From assembly GCF_963966145.1 (NCBI RefSeq), contig NC_091054.1, forward strand, positions 12,152,001-12,216,000: a DNA stretch of 64,000 nucleotides, written 5' to 3'. The notes below the pieces were generated by a model. That model saw only the letters and a program-made list of their open reading frames with translations, did no database searches and had not been told where the DNA came from. The DNA comes from Tenebrio molitor. Taxonomy: Eukaryota > Arthropoda > Insecta > Coleoptera > Tenebrionidae. The first letter of the stretch is position 1. The number at the start of each line of letters is the position of its first letter. Positions 24,864-37,549 of the stretch are shown piece by piece. Both the position numbers and the translations under genes were made by a program.

Positions 24864-27188
24864 GTAGAGATAACATTTTTATACATGATTTCGTTGCTAT
24901 TAAAGTTGCAACATTCGCATTTGCTGCAACGCGATGTCCAAGGAAATCCTTTTTTGGTCTGCATTTTCCGTGTTTACGCAGTGGTGACAGAAACGTGACA
25001 AAAATAAAAAGTGCCACCACTCTACCACTTTGCTGTGTCTAATATTATTTTTTCTCATTTCGGTCATATTCATATTTATCGAATAATTGTTGCAGTGGTA
25101 TCAATTATGCAGTTTACAAGAGCGCTTCCTTAAAAATGCATCAAAAATTTGTTGCAGACCCTGAGTCGCGCACATCTTTGACACTTAATTAAATTCTCCT
25201 TGGTTAGTGGACGCCTCATACTATGGCAATTTATATGTGATTTTAACTCCTTTGATGTCTGGATCATGAATAACTATAAGCTTCGTATTAATTAGGGCAT
25301 TAAGCCGCCATATGAGCTCTGTACATGACACTAAACATTAAGACGCTCCCGTTAACACCACTCTCTCCTTTCGCCACATCAATCATTCGCATTTCTGTTT
25401 AAAACGACGGTATTTGAAAAATGTAAATATATTTGTATGAAAAGAAGTCGCGAAAGCGCCAATTCAGCGTAGCGCAGTTTAAATAAGAAATACTTCCTGT
25501 ATCAACTTGGTGAAATTGCAGTTCTGTTTTTACGGCGACCGGACAATCCGGATCGAATGAAAACCTTTCTGTAAGGTCCCGGAGAACCTGGAGCGATATA
25601 TTATCGGGTAAATCGCGTGCATCCCTCATAAAATAATTATTTTATGTTTTGTGTCACTATCTCCCCCGTATCTGCAGGGTATTTTAATGTAATTAATAAG
25701 GCGTACTGTCGGTTTCACCATAATTATTTTCCACGCAAAAATGACGAATTATTCCGGCGTAATCTCATTACAGAGGTAACTTTGAAAAAAATATGGAAAA
25801 AATCGCGATCCTCTCGAGCATTTTTGTCATTTACGCGCGCAACTCCCCAGAGTTGTTTACGTGAAACTCAGACGGGCTGTCGTCGTTCATTGAATGTGCG
25901 AATAAATTCCCTAATACATCACAGGATGAATAATCGTGGCCGTGTGAACAAGTAACTGATAATTATCGAGCTTATCAGACCAGTCCATACTGTATTATTT
26001 GCCTTGCCACATCCAACAGAGTTTTGCTTTTACTCACATGCATAAGTGCCAATCAATTCTGATATAACCCATTATTGTTTACATATTTGTATAGCGCAAA
26101 AGCCAATAAGGCGCGAAACTGTTCTAATTGTGATTAATTTGAATCAGCTCGAATTCAAGGAATTACGACATAATCGTCCTATTTCCGGCGGGAATGAAAT
26201 AAATAAATGCATTTCAACAACCGCCAAGGTGACTTGCCTATATTAATTATGACATGCACGGCGACATCTAGAACTGAACGTAATTAAACCCCCAGAAAAT
26301 TAGCCTTAACTTGAGGCAATTAACTCTTTAATCATGCACTCATTATGAACCAATTAACAGTTGCGCACTTAAATCTCAACTTTGGTACGAGCGCTTTGAT
26401 TCCGGTGGAGTTGTGCGGTCGACCTATGAAAGATATGTTTAACGAACTGGTTATTTCATTTACATTTTTATTCACATATGAGCAAATAAGCTCTGCTGAT
26501 TTGTTAATCACTTTCATAGATAATTACTTTACGAAATCCCATTAAATAACTCATTCCTTGTATGGTATTTTTTACTGACCGCGGTGCGTAATGACTCATT
26601 ACTCCACTAGGTAACCAACATCATTACATGCTACATACAATATTTTCTTGTCATCATTTATTTTTTATTTGCAAAATAAAAAACATGGAATCGTAAAAAA
26701 AATCTTAACTTTTGCTTCTCTCAAGACTCGCTCCTCGCTCAATTAAGAAAATGCTATAAAAATGTAATAGGTTGATCATCATCAAATCATTTCATCAATG
26801 ATATAGACTACAATAAAACCAGAACTGATCCATCAGATATATTGCTCGCCTATAATCCTGGTGAGTCTGTGGGATGTAACGCTTTTGTATCACATCGAAG
26901 GCTTTTGTTTTTTAAGATAACATGAAATATTTTTCTAAGGTCTGCAGCAAAGAAGGGTAAAGTAATGGCACATCGGGAAATGGACGTAACTTTAAATCGT
27001 ACAAAATTATATGTTAAATTTATTATTAGTCCAATCCAATATATTGCGTTGAGTGCTGTTGTCATGGCAATTTCCCGAAAATGTTTAACCATTTAAAAAA
27101 ATTAAAAAGTAGAATTTCATTCGTGCATGCCTTGGCTATTTTTTAATCATTTTCATCATGAAAACTTGGTTTGACATTTAAAATATCA
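24864..27188. other. Intergenic, nothing firmly recognised
   Basis: 25400-26300 is somewhat richer in GC, but its frames (25399-25629 -, 25644-25955 +) show no domain. A very weak palindrome with CTCGCTCCTCGCTC lies near 26730. Confidence 0.5.
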
Positions 27189-27376
27189 AGTGTTCATTTA
27201 AATTTCTCCTCAAAGTAGGCGTTGAAGAGTCGATGGTGAACGCACCACGGATCAGCTGCTTAAATCTAACCCCACTTTTTGCGTTGTATGTGTTTTTTAC
27301 TCTCCAGGCTGACAAGTGATGCGTTCACAATCGACTCTTCAATGCCAACTTTGAGGAGAAACTTAAGTGAACACCC
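27189..27376. mobile_element. Complete MITE of the 'TCTCCTCAAAGTTGGCG' family
   Basis: ~58-bp inverted ends: GTGTTCATTTAAATTTCTCC and GTTGAAGAGTCGA with GAACGCACCAC on the left, mirrored on the right (TTCACAATCGACTCTTCAA). The interior is about 70 bp. The right outer end reads ACACCCGATAG. Related copies: 34178-34343, 8957-9083 and 19377-19429. Confidence 0.8.
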
Positions 27377-27449
27377 GATAGATACATTTCGCGTAATTAC
27401 TTGGTGCGAACGTGCGATCTTCGTGAAAAATCTTCCACGTGCTTGTGAA

Positions 27450-27575
27450 ATAGTTTCCGTAAATTATCTCCTCGCTTTGCACTCATGATTTTGCTGTTCG
27501 GAAATAAGGCACTCGCTTGCGACTCATGCTATTTCCACAACAACAAAAGCATTCGGGAGCTAGGAAAACTTTCCG
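27450..27575. repeat. Palindrome in the 27.4-28.7 kb cluster
   Basis: GATTTTGCTGTTCGGAAATA with GGCACTCGC is mirrored by GCGACTCATGCTATTTCC with ACAACAACAAAAGCAT. It shares sequence with 28318-28430 (ATTTCCACAACA, GCATTCG(T/G)GAGCT(T/A)GGAAAA), so the two are diverged copies. Confidence 0.65.
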
Positions 27576-27719
27576 GATACAATTCAGCACCAGGGAGATT
27601 ATAACTGAAAATCGCACGCCTGTATTAAATTTTCAGCATAAAGCTTGGATTTTGTAGGATTGTCATGATGTCATGGCAGCAACAAAAATTTCAGGATATT
27701 TTTCGCCATTTTATAATAG

Positions 27720-28165
27720 TTATCGAAGGTAAAATAACAAGACCTAAATTTTTTGTCGGATAAATTTTTCAATTTTACGAAAACTTTTTGCTTTGCCAAT
27801 TTTACGAGTTGAATTTGAGCATTGTTATTCTGGTTGGGCGCGAGAGCTTTAGCTCGAGGATTTAACCTTTAAAAATATTTAAGCGAAACTTATCAGATAT
27901 TAAAAATTTGGTCTTGTTATTTTTGGCAATATTAATTCCAGAATACAAACTTTAACTTTAAGTAATTATTTATTTATAATACAGTTATTAAAAACACAAT
28001 TATTAAAAACAATTTGAGAATCTGACAGGAGCAGCATGCAATTTTAATCACTTTTGACCGATGACAGCGTAGTAGGGCGTTTTTATCGCGATAAACATTT
28101 TTGATTGGATGAAGGCAAGCGCTCTGATTGGCTGAACTCGCACGTGGAAATTATTCAACGAAAAT
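27720..28165 (-). repeat. ~450-bp dispersed repeat with palindrome, copy 2 (inverted)
   Basis: Inverted copy of 23160-23665. The palindrome (27730-27924) has core CGAGAGCTTTAGCTCGAG and one arm shortened by a deletion relative to copy 1. ATTGG boxes lie at 28104 and 28127, the same 23-bp spacing as the CCAAT boxes of copy 1. Confidence 0.8.
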
Positions 28166-28317
28166 TATTTTGATACATACTATTGGCCAAAATATTTCAT
28201 TGATCACTGTTGCAAACATTATAGGTTGAGATTTAAAATAAATGCATCTCCTGAAGTAACTGCAATTTTCTTGCCGAATCTCCCACCTGCATGTGTATAG
28301 TTTTCCCAATATTTTAT

Positions 28318-28430
28318 CGCTTTTCACTTATGCTTTTGCTGTTGTTTGAATTGAAAATAAGTCGTTCATCTCCAATTCGTGTTTATTTCCACAACAAACG
28401 CATTCGTGAGCTTGGAAAATTTTTCACATA
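28318..28430. repeat. Palindrome in the 27.4-28.7 kb cluster
   Basis: ATGCTTTTGCTGTTGTTTG with AAAATAAGTCG is mirrored by CGTGTTTATTTCC with ACAACAAACGCAT. Diverged relative of 27450-27575. It abuts the next palindrome. Confidence 0.6.
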
Positions 28431-28432
28431 TT

Positions 28433-28651
28433 ATATCCCAAGTGCAAAATTTTTTATCGCAAATTTTTTTTGCTAATGAACGAAAACATCCATAAATGAG
28501 GTCAGAAGACCAATTATTATCAAATAAGAGCACGAGACGAAGTCGAGGGCTTTTATTTGACAATAATTGGTCTTCTGACCGAATAATTTATGGATGTTTA
28601 GTTCATTAGCAAAAAAATTGCCGATATTAAAATTTTGCACGAGGGGTATAC
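28433..28651. repeat. Long palindrome (arms ~100 bp), core CGAGACGAAGTCGAG
   Basis: The left arm (GTGCAAAATTTTTTATCGCA, TTTGCTAATGAACG, AACATCCATAAAT, GGTCAGAAGACCAATTATT) is mirrored by the right arm (AATAATTGGTCTTCTGACC, ATTTATGGATGTTTAGTTCA, TTAGCAAA, AAAATTTTGCAC). By eye about 85-90% of positions pair. ATTGG boxes lie at 28814 and 28836. Confidence 0.85.
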
Positions 28652-28840
28652 GGCTGATTATTTCCTGAACAGAATGAAACCAAACGCATTATTTCCAATC
28701 CTTTTTATTCAAAATAATTTAAAAAAAATCAGGTACCGACATTTTTTATCAGATTATTGCACATGTGCATTTTAGAGAAATTTTATCGGGTTATTTTTTG
28801 TTTTCTCGTTTTGATTGGTCAATATTTGTGACGCAATTGG

Positions 28841-30986
28841 TTGCTAAACACATGAAGGAAATAATCATAATTAATTCATGCACTAGAAATTATAACTGAT
28901 ACTTAAAATCATTTAAATATTAAAAGATTTAAAAATTGTTGAAAAAATTATCCTGAGTGGATAGGGTACTAATTGTGTATTCTCCACAAAGTAACATGAC
29001 ATTGAGCGTAATTTAATATTAATTGTTTATAAAAAATAACCGAAAGATATAAATAAATAAATAGGATCGATCCTTGATGCATGATTGTTATATATTTACA
29101 TAAATAATAAATGGTGACAACAGTCAATCAATGCAAACCAGCAGCAGGATTAACGAGAAATAATTCATATGAATTCATGGATAATGAAATTATGGTAGTT
29201 TTGAAAAATAAACGAGCCATCCCACCGCCATTTTGGAATAAAACTCTAATATGATTTTAATTAAATCTTGTTTCAGATCTTTGGCAAACATAGAGTTATG
29301 CGGATGTTTAATTTGGCAAATGTAAAACTAATTCCAATATTTTCTTACAGTTTAAAACCTCTGTGGACTAGGAAACAATGAAATCCGGCAAATGATTACA
29401 GAAGTTTAAGCTGGACGACAGTTCCTATATGGGTCTAAATAAACATCGGGTAATTTCCTTGTAATCTAAATGGAAACTTGGTTTCCAGTTGTCCCAAGAA
29501 ACACAAAGAAATAAAGAGGGAGGCGTTACCCTGACCCTGTACTCTGTGATTTACTTTGGGGGAAACATTTCTAAGAACCTATAATAGAAGGGGAAAATGT
29601 GAACGTTTAGTTGAAAGGTTAACTTTAATCAGTGAAAATATTATATTATTACTAGTTCAAATAAATCAATCAAATATTTTTTACAGTAAACAAAAGTACG
29701 ATCAAGGCCTTGTTGAATCAATTATGCTTTAGAGGCCGATTTCAAGTTGACTTGCCGCCGGTCGCACTTGTTGTTGTCATGGTAACGGCGCAAGAGAGAA
29801 AGATGACGCATTTTGGTAATTAATGTGTAGGACAAACATAGCCACACATTTGCGCTGCACCACCTATTTGCCACCATGACTTCAAATCGGGCCCTTAGAT
29901 AGTTACACAACTATTAATAATCTATACATTAATAAGCTCCGTTGTATTTTAATAGTTATTGTTAAGAAAAATTCAACACTGTATTATTTAAATCCAAAAT
30001 TTTACTGACTTTTAAATGTTGCAATATTAAGCATAAATGAAAATATTACTTACAAGATTCACTGCCCTGTATGAAGTTTTACAATTGTTGCATTAAACTC
30101 ACCTGCAACAAAAGAAAAATCATTTTCACATGTAGGTATAATTTCCGAGCACCAAACACTACCTACTGACTTTGACAGTTTCAGTTGTTAGAAGTTTTAA
30201 AAGTTGTTAAAAAGGTTTCAATCCTCTAGAATCTGAATAATACATCGAAAAATTTCATTCTGCTTTTGGCAACAAGAAATCTTCGAAAAGAACTGTTCAC
30301 AAATTGAACAGTAAATTGTGTAAAAAAATTATAAATCGATGCGAAAATCTACAATTTTGGCTTATTTTTTTTAAAAAAATTGACACTACCTTTGTAAGGG
30401 TATAAACAGGTTAATTTTTGATACAAATATTCTTAAACAAATCATTTTGAAAAGAAGAATGAAAAAAACTGATTTTTTAGAGTTTTTCAAGTAAACGAAG
30501 ATTAGTTAGGAGATCTTGCAAGGTAAAATCAAGACAATATTGACTACAAATAAATTTTCAATAAGTATTAAATTAATTATTTATTCTTATTTTGTTTCAT
30601 GACGCAACTCCATTATTTTTCCTGTTTTTGTATATCAAATTATGATATTAAATATATAGGAATTTGTCATAAATAATCTATTACTATATATTTTTCTGTT
30701 CGGAAAATAATATCATTATTTCTATCAAATTACCCGCAGGAAAGACAGTTCAATTTAATTTGTACATTTCCGGACAGTCGTATTTATTGACATACTTATT
30801 AGCCTTGTTGATAGATCATGTAAGTTGCATTTACAAAACTTTAGCTTTCCATGGAAAATAAAAAAGATCAGTACTCTGCAGTGTATATGAATGTAACAGC
30901 ACTAAAACAAAAAACAAGTATCTAAATAGGTTATTACCTATTATTGATTGATTATTGATTACATATTATCAAAACAACGGCAATTT
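28841..30986. other. Intergenic, nothing recognised
   Basis: AT-rich with homopolymer runs. No ORF over about 62 codons and no repeat partner in the window. Confidence 0.55.
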
Positions 30987-31060
30987 AGTATACAGGGTAT
31001 TTCACGAGTGATAATGAGCCCGGCGGAATTGAAAATGCAACCCACAATACATTTCCAAAG
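30987..31060. mobile_element. Solo arm of the TACAGGGTATTT MITE
   Basis: Matches one terminal arm of 12978-13152 (TACAGGGTATTTCACGAGTG through CAACCCACAATACATT). The other arm is not found nearby, so this is a half-element. Confidence 0.75.
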
Positions 31061-32838
31061 TAACGTGGCTATTTATATTATGTAATTGTCATTTAAAATT
31101 TTCAATTGGGGTGACTGGGGACGGCGATGATTGATGACATAATATTTCTATTTCTTCCATTCTTGATAAAACATATCTTAGCTTGTATTCATCAAAATTT
31201 TGTCTGTTCAGAACAAATATTCCGTGAACATGTCTTTCCAATGCTTTCTAAAACAATTAATTCTCCCATTATATATTAAAATGGTGACACAAAACCTAGT
31301 TACCTTTAGGATGGACATTAAAATACGTATTTTAGAGCTTCAGCCTTTCTAATTCCGTCAATGTATATTCATTCACGTCAAGCGCAGTATAGTACCCGCA
31401 GGCCGTGATTCATATCACATAATACGTGTGTCATGTATATGAACTATAACATTAACCCTTCATCTCAGAAGATTTTTTTAGTTATTTATCAAGAATAGGT
31501 ATTACAATAAAAGCTAAAATTAAAAAATATTTTGTATGCCTTGGTTGGTCGTTTTCGGGCCTCAGCCCAGCCTCACGCCTTGTTATCTTTTCGTTTGGTG
31601 CGGGAAACATTGGTTTTCCCCACTAGGTATTTTTTTTTCTCTATTTGTTATTAGGCATTACACAGATAAACAGACGCTATAGGTTATAGACGTTTATAAC
31701 GAAACCATCTTTATTAGTTTTCGCTAATCAAACTTTCACCCCTTTCTAATTGAATTTAAAAGATGTAAGCCGGGTGGTAATGCATAATACAGCTCTTTCA
31801 GCACCATAAAAGTTTCATGTCACTTTAGCAAGTTTCAGCAGTAAACATGGCAGGTGCGTTATTATACGCAACACTCGGGATATATTCCTGTTAAAACAGA
31901 CTTGACAAACTTCTTCACATTTTTAAATTCCAAGCAAAACCTAAATTACGCAAAACCCTAACAAAAACACAATCTTTCCTAGAAACTCAAGTTCACCTCG
32001 TTTGCGACAACTTGCAAATTTATTCGGAGGTTGGAGTGGCGGTTTCCGTGTAAAATGAGATACAGTACGACCCTGCTTTCATTCAGAAAAATCGAACGTT
32101 CCAGTCAGACAACCTGCAATTTATGAACGTGTAGTTCTTGGTAATCAGTTGATGTAAACAGTAATTCTGATAATTATTGTTAAGCGATTTGTCATTGGCG
32201 CCCCTTACATAATCCTGACGTCTTGAAGGAGATTAATTAGTTTGCGTTTGTTCTGCTCTGCGTAAGTCTCGATCTAAACATTTCGCAGATCGGAAACCAC
32301 TTAAAAGGTGGTTGTACAAACTGGCTCTGGTCAGGTGAACACGCACTGGAAAAATAGAAAGAATGGGCGATTTCAATTGGAGATTTCTGCTGACATTCGC
32401 AGATATCTATGTCAGTTTGCACCTATTTACACTTCAGATTTCAGATCACACGTGTAAAATATTGGATTTCTCTTCTGATTTGCGTTTCGCACGAGAATAT
32501 TCTCGTCCATGGACCATTTTGATAAAAATTCTACTGTGCTTTGAAAAGAGATAAAATTACTTTTTGCAGCAATTATAGTTTACAACACAAAACACCTCAG
32601 TTTCAGTTCAATTAAATGATTAATGAATTAACTGTTTAACCAATTATTTGTCTAGAGTCTGGACCAACAGCTGAAAAAATCTCACCAAAAAATATGATTC
32701 CGACAATCAAACAAATTACGTTAAATATACATATTACAAATATGTGCTCCTACACAACAATTGCAGGATATTACTATTACATATTACTATTGTAGACTTC
32801 AAAATTAAATAAGACAAATGAAAAATAATAGTCAAGAT
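31061..32838. other. Intergenic, nothing recognised
   Basis: Frames of about 60 codons only (32237-32554). No repeat partner found. Confidence 0.55.
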
Positions 32839-32930
32839 CAAAAAGTGCATCTTTTTCGTCCGAGTCTGAGATTTCTGGCCGAGGCGCAGCCGAGGCTTGA
32901 AAACAGACGAGGACAAAAGGCACTTTTTGG
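32839..32930. repeat. Palindrome with core CGAGGCGCAGCCGAG
   Basis: CAAAAAGTGCATCTTTTTCG with TCCGAG is mirrored by GACGAGGACAAAAGGCACTT with TTTGG. The centre GGCCGAGGCGCAGCCGAGGC is at 32878-32897. Confidence 0.7.
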
Positions 32931-34177
32931 CAGAGGTGCACATTAAATTTTTTAGGTGACCACACGAACAACAAAGCAAAAATCATCATTGGAAAAATTA
33001 CAAATTTATTTTCTATCTATCTTTTTCGAATAGATAAAAAATTTTATAGTATTTTTTTGCTATTTGCAACACAATTACTTATTTACATAATTTATGGTGA
33101 CAGGACAATTGTCGGTTTTGACGGTTTCGTTGCTAACTTACTAAACAGACCACAGATGACGCCACTGTCAGCGTCCGAAAAAGTGCGTCCGAAAAATAGT
33201 TACTTTTCGTCCGCCTGTGAGTACGTAAAATTACAGTTTTCATTCAGGTTGCCTAAAAAGTATTTCTTGGAATGAAATAGCTTTTTTTTTAATTTTAGAG
33301 AGAAAAGCCTGTACTAAGACATTAATTTTGATAAAATTAAGAAAATTCCTGGACACAGGAGGGCTATTATGCTGATAATTATAAGTAGAAAGTTTCTTAA
33401 TTGCTTTATTTTATGAAGACACCATAGTGATAACATCAAGATAAAACGTGTAGTTTTCATAAAACTCCCTAATCAACAAATTAGCAAGTCTCGCAGGGTG
33501 AATTAAATTGTAATGAATTGAAGTTAGTGCTTTGTTGTTATTACATTAAAATCTGCCAGCATTAGATTATTTCGGTGTTATTAACTTTGTTTTCTGCATG
33601 TCATGCAAACATGTTCAAATCATTGTATTCAGAGACATACAACAGGTACTTAAAAGCACGAAACCCGGCGGAAAACTAACTGAAACGCAACAAGAAACTT
33701 TTTCACTTGAGATGAGTTAAACTTTAAAGCAAGCACATACCAGAGTTTTACTTTAACATGTAACGTATGTTCTGATAGACAGTCAAAAACGTGTGTTGAA
33801 TCAATTTGTTCTCTTTAGTAAAAGCTCGCGCAGCTTTTCTACTTATTTACAAATCGACAGTTCTGTCTTTCGATCACTGAATCACTTCTTACTTTTATTA
33901 AATTATCTTCTATTCTCGTCCAATAAATGACATTGTTTATTGTATTTTCCAAATAATTCTTAAAATCTGGTTAAATATGTTTTAGTTGTTAGATTGATAA
34001 AACTAGGTTTTTAAAACAACATTCAAAGTTCGCTGCTTGTGTGTCAATTATCTCCATTTGAAGGACTTTGAGGGAGGTTGTATAATTGGTTCAAGAACAG
34101 GAGGTGCTTCCATTAGCAATATTGTATCCACATCGTAATGAGTCAAAGTATGTCATCGAGATTTAGAGAGCATTATA
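32931..34177. other. Intergenic, nothing recognised
   Basis: Short CGTCCGAAAAA direct motifs at 33171-33202 echo the arm of the 32.8-kb palindrome. Otherwise blank. Confidence 0.5.
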
Positions 34178-34343
34178 TTAAGTTGGCGTTGAGGAGTCGA
34201 TTGTGAACGCACCACTCGTCAAACACAAACAACCCAAAAAGTGAGGTTACGTTTAAACAGCTAATCCGGGATCTGTAATCCGTGGTGCGTTCACAATCGA
34301 CTCTTCAACGTCTCCTTTGAGGATACATTTAAATAAACACTCG
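34178..34343. mobile_element. MITE of the 'TCTCCTCAAAGTTGGCG' family, left end clipped
   Basis: The inner part of the left arm (AAGTTGGCGTTGAGGAGTCG, GTGAACGCACCAC) and the full right arm are present, with an interior carrying AAAAAGTGAGGTTACG and CTAATCC repeats. The first ~25 bp of the left end are missing. Confidence 0.75.
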
Positions 34344-34793
34344 AAAAAAATAATGACAATACAAAAATAAAGATATGTACATAATTGGATTTTTTTTTAA
34401 TGTTTAAATTCTGAAAGTTTTCAAGGAGCAGTCAAGCCAGGGAATGATAAATTACATGACAAAAAATAATTAATCTGTAAAAATGGAATGTCTAATTTTT
34501 TTAATGTTTAAATTCGTTATTTGGAAGTAATAATAAGAAAACTTCTACTGCCACTCCTACCACTAATATCCGGTCTAATTTGTAGCTTTAATCAATGTCC
34601 AGTTTGTACTATAAAGGCCTACGCTATTATTTGGATAACGATTACGTTGTCCATAAAGGCTGCTAATTGGGTACGTAACTCAAAGGAATTTTGTTGATCC
34701 ATTAGTCTTCAAGTCAGGTATATTTTCACTTTAAATAATGACGTTATATAATTTTTTAAATTATTATTTTATTAAATAAATTTAAATTACATA

Positions 34794-35269
34794 CAGGGTG
34801 TTTCTGAAATACGTGTGTTAATTTTAACTGGTAATAGAACTCGTCAAAAGGAACAACTTTTCTATCTACCATTTTGCCGAAAAACGATGTTTAATTCCAA
34901 AAAAAATTGGAGAGATTTTTCACTAAAATAGCCCTACTACACTACTACTACACTAAATACTGCAATGGCTAATTGAGATCAGCGCTAATACGAAAAAACA
35001 TCCATTTTCATCCAGAAAACGTGTTTTAACGCCGAAATCGAAATTCAAATAAATCTACCCGTATAGCAAAAAATCCACTTCGTAAGAATCTGGTTGTTTC
35101 ACGTTTTTAGGTAGCTTAGTTTTAGAGATATGAACGGTTTTAGGAAAATATTTCCTACTTTTTTAAGCCATTACGCAACGTTTTTCGGCAAAATGGCAGA
35201 GAAAAATTGTTCCTTTTGATGACTTCTATTACCAGTTAAAATTAACGCACTTATTTCAGAAACACCCTG
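34794..35269. mobile_element. MITE with ~95-bp inverted ends, CAGGGTGTTTCTGAAATA
   Basis: CAGGGTGTTTCTGAAATACG, GTTAATTTTAACTGGTAATA and CATTTTGCCGAAAAACG on the left are mirrored on the right, ending CACCCTG (35269). TA lies at 34792-34793 and 35270-35271. 476 bp, no ORF. Confidence 0.85.
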
Positions 35270-35944
35270 TATACTGCAAACGATGCAACGTTGCACAATT
35301 TATTAAAGGGGTAATCGAATGGGATTTTTTGTATGGTTAACAAATTTCTCGTGAAGTAAATTTGTGACGAGTCAACATTTTAAGAGATCTTTCGATTAGT
35401 TGAATTAATGTGTACGTCAGTGAATCTTACCTTCAAGAATTTGCAAGCCAAACCAGTTTTTCTACGAAATTATTTTTTAATCAAATTTGCACATCGTTAG
35501 ATAAATGCAGTTTATGTTTGCAAAGCAATTAAATTTGTTTTAGCTATAATGAGATACGTTCTCTGAAAACTACATCTAACAATTTGTGTAAACTCTAGTG
35601 GATAAAGTTAAATGTTTTCCCTTCTTAGAAATTATCGCAAGATCTTTTAAAAAGGCTTTAAATTTAAAAGGGTGTATTTACGTCGAATCGTTACTCTTTA
35701 ATGTTGAATCTGATAAGAATTTGTAATAACTGCGTATAAAATTTAGGTTGAAAATTAGCATTTTTTGATCGCACATTTTAGTTATATTCTTTTATGCGGG
35801 TCATTCTTATTTCATAATTTCGACAGGATCAATTTAATTATTAAATATTTCCTATAATTATTGATAAATAAATCGTGAGAAATGCTTCAAATTTCCTTAC
35901 ATTTGACTCGGTCGAGCTGCCTGTGGAAATTTCAACTCCTAGGG

Positions 35945-36022
35945 CTAGAAAAAAAGCCATTTCAACCGTTTCTATAGAGATACATAAAGGCGCGATTTGC
36001 GACCGCTTGAAAATAAAAGTTC
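35945..36022 (-). repeat. Dispersed repeat, inverted copy of 14848-14910 / 45015-45093
   Basis: The reverse complement reads CAAGCGGTCGCAAATCGCGC, then ATAGAAACGGTTGAAATGGC. It is the third member of a ~75-bp repeat set and lies inside a 60-codon frame that is therefore spurious. Confidence 0.7.
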
Positions 36023-36997
36023 TTGTTGTAACTGAAGCTTCTCACCGAATAATTTAAATATTGCAATTCTCAACAAGCGGAATTTGTTATTTCTAAAGAT
36101 AAGCGAAAGAAACACCCACTTTGTTATTTAATTGACTATTGAGCTTACTTCAGAAATATTATATTTGTATTTTTAGAATCTATTTAACTGCTTATTTGAG
36201 ATTTGCTTGGTAGTAAAGTGTTCTCAACAAACCCACGTATATCTTGCGTGAAATATTGAAGATCATAAAATGAATACTTCTTTTATCGCATTAGATAAAA
36301 ATGGAAATTGACTCGGCAAGTTATTGTTATTTGAATTACATTTAGACTTTTGTAAATTTTGTTTACAAAAATTATTCAAAAGAATTTTATTTGTGCAGTT
36401 GATCCATACTAAATATTAAGATCAAGATTTTAAAATTCTCTCAGAACCCATCTGGTCAACCATGTTACGATTTCTAAATATCGGTCCGAAATTTCCATCT
36501 GATTCATCTTCGATAAACATATCAAAAAGTTGAACAGACAACTCGAGGATCGAAACTGTTGCATTATGTATTACAAACACCGCGTATATCGTGCACTGCT
36601 GGCAACATTTTCGTTACTCTCCAATTTCAAATCATTAGGAAAAGACAAATCATTCTGATGCACCTACATTTTATCCTCCACTTCCGTAAACCGTGCAAGA
36701 TTCACATCCTCGCTTTAACCAACTCCTGAGAACTTGGTGCAAAGTTATTCATCCAAAGTTTCTCCGGTGTGCACCTACATTAACAAATAACGTGTGATTA
36801 TTTTACAAGTGGTGTATGAATTACCGTAACTAATCCATTATTGAAGTTAAATGTGTGGGTAGAGAAACTCTGGATGTGTGACAGTTTCCATGAAATGCTA
36901 TGTTCATTATAATAACAGTTTAGTCGGTGTTACCCTCAAAATCAATTGTGAGAGTCAGCGATTAGTAAGGCCAACATGGTCCATTACCTTTAAATTT

Positions 36998-37225
36998 CAG
37001 TGGTCTTTGCTCACTGAAAATAGCGAGCAAAGATGGCAATTGAATCACTAGTGAGGAAAAAATATTTTCTCACTAGTGAGCAAAGTGAATGTTTTGCGAG
37101 TTTGTCGATAGATATGTTGTACAGAAGGTTTTTTAAATCTGTTTTTAAAATACTTTCTGACTATTATAATAACTAAAGCTTGTCTTATTTTTGAGTTATT
37201 TAAATTTTTAACCTGTTATTTAGAT
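36998..37225. repeat. Double-hairpin repeat, copy 1
   Basis: Direct copy of 62216-62443. It carries TTTCAGTG...CACTGAAA and TCACTAGTGAG...CTCACTAGTGA hairpins within the first ~90 bp, followed by a shared tail (AACTAAAGCTTGTCTTATTT). Confidence 0.8.
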
Positions 37226-37267
37226 TTCAATTGACGAAAAACGTGAAATAACTCGTTTCACTCGCGT

Positions 37268-37318
37268 TTTAAATTGGCCCACTCGTGTCAAAAAAGCCCA
37301 ATTTACATACGAACTATT
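37268..37318. repeat. Short palindromic segment shared (inverted) with 7586-7628
   Basis: AAATTGGCCC and GCCCAATTT pair around CACTCGTGTCAAAAA. It follows the double-hairpin repeat by about 40 bp. Confidence 0.55.
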
Positions 37319-37549
37319 ATTATACACCTATTTATTACGAAAGCACTCAATTGAAGCCGTAATTCATTTTTCAAAGGAAACTTTTAAATCAAAAAAGAAA
37401 CGCCCTGCTCTTTGAAATTTTTATGAAAATTTTATGCAAAGGAAATTATTTTTTAAAAATACGAAACATGCTACAACATCATCAATATTTACACAAGGTG
37501 ATCAAGAAGAAAACAAATCAGAGTATCAGGCGTTGCAAATGATTGGCTG

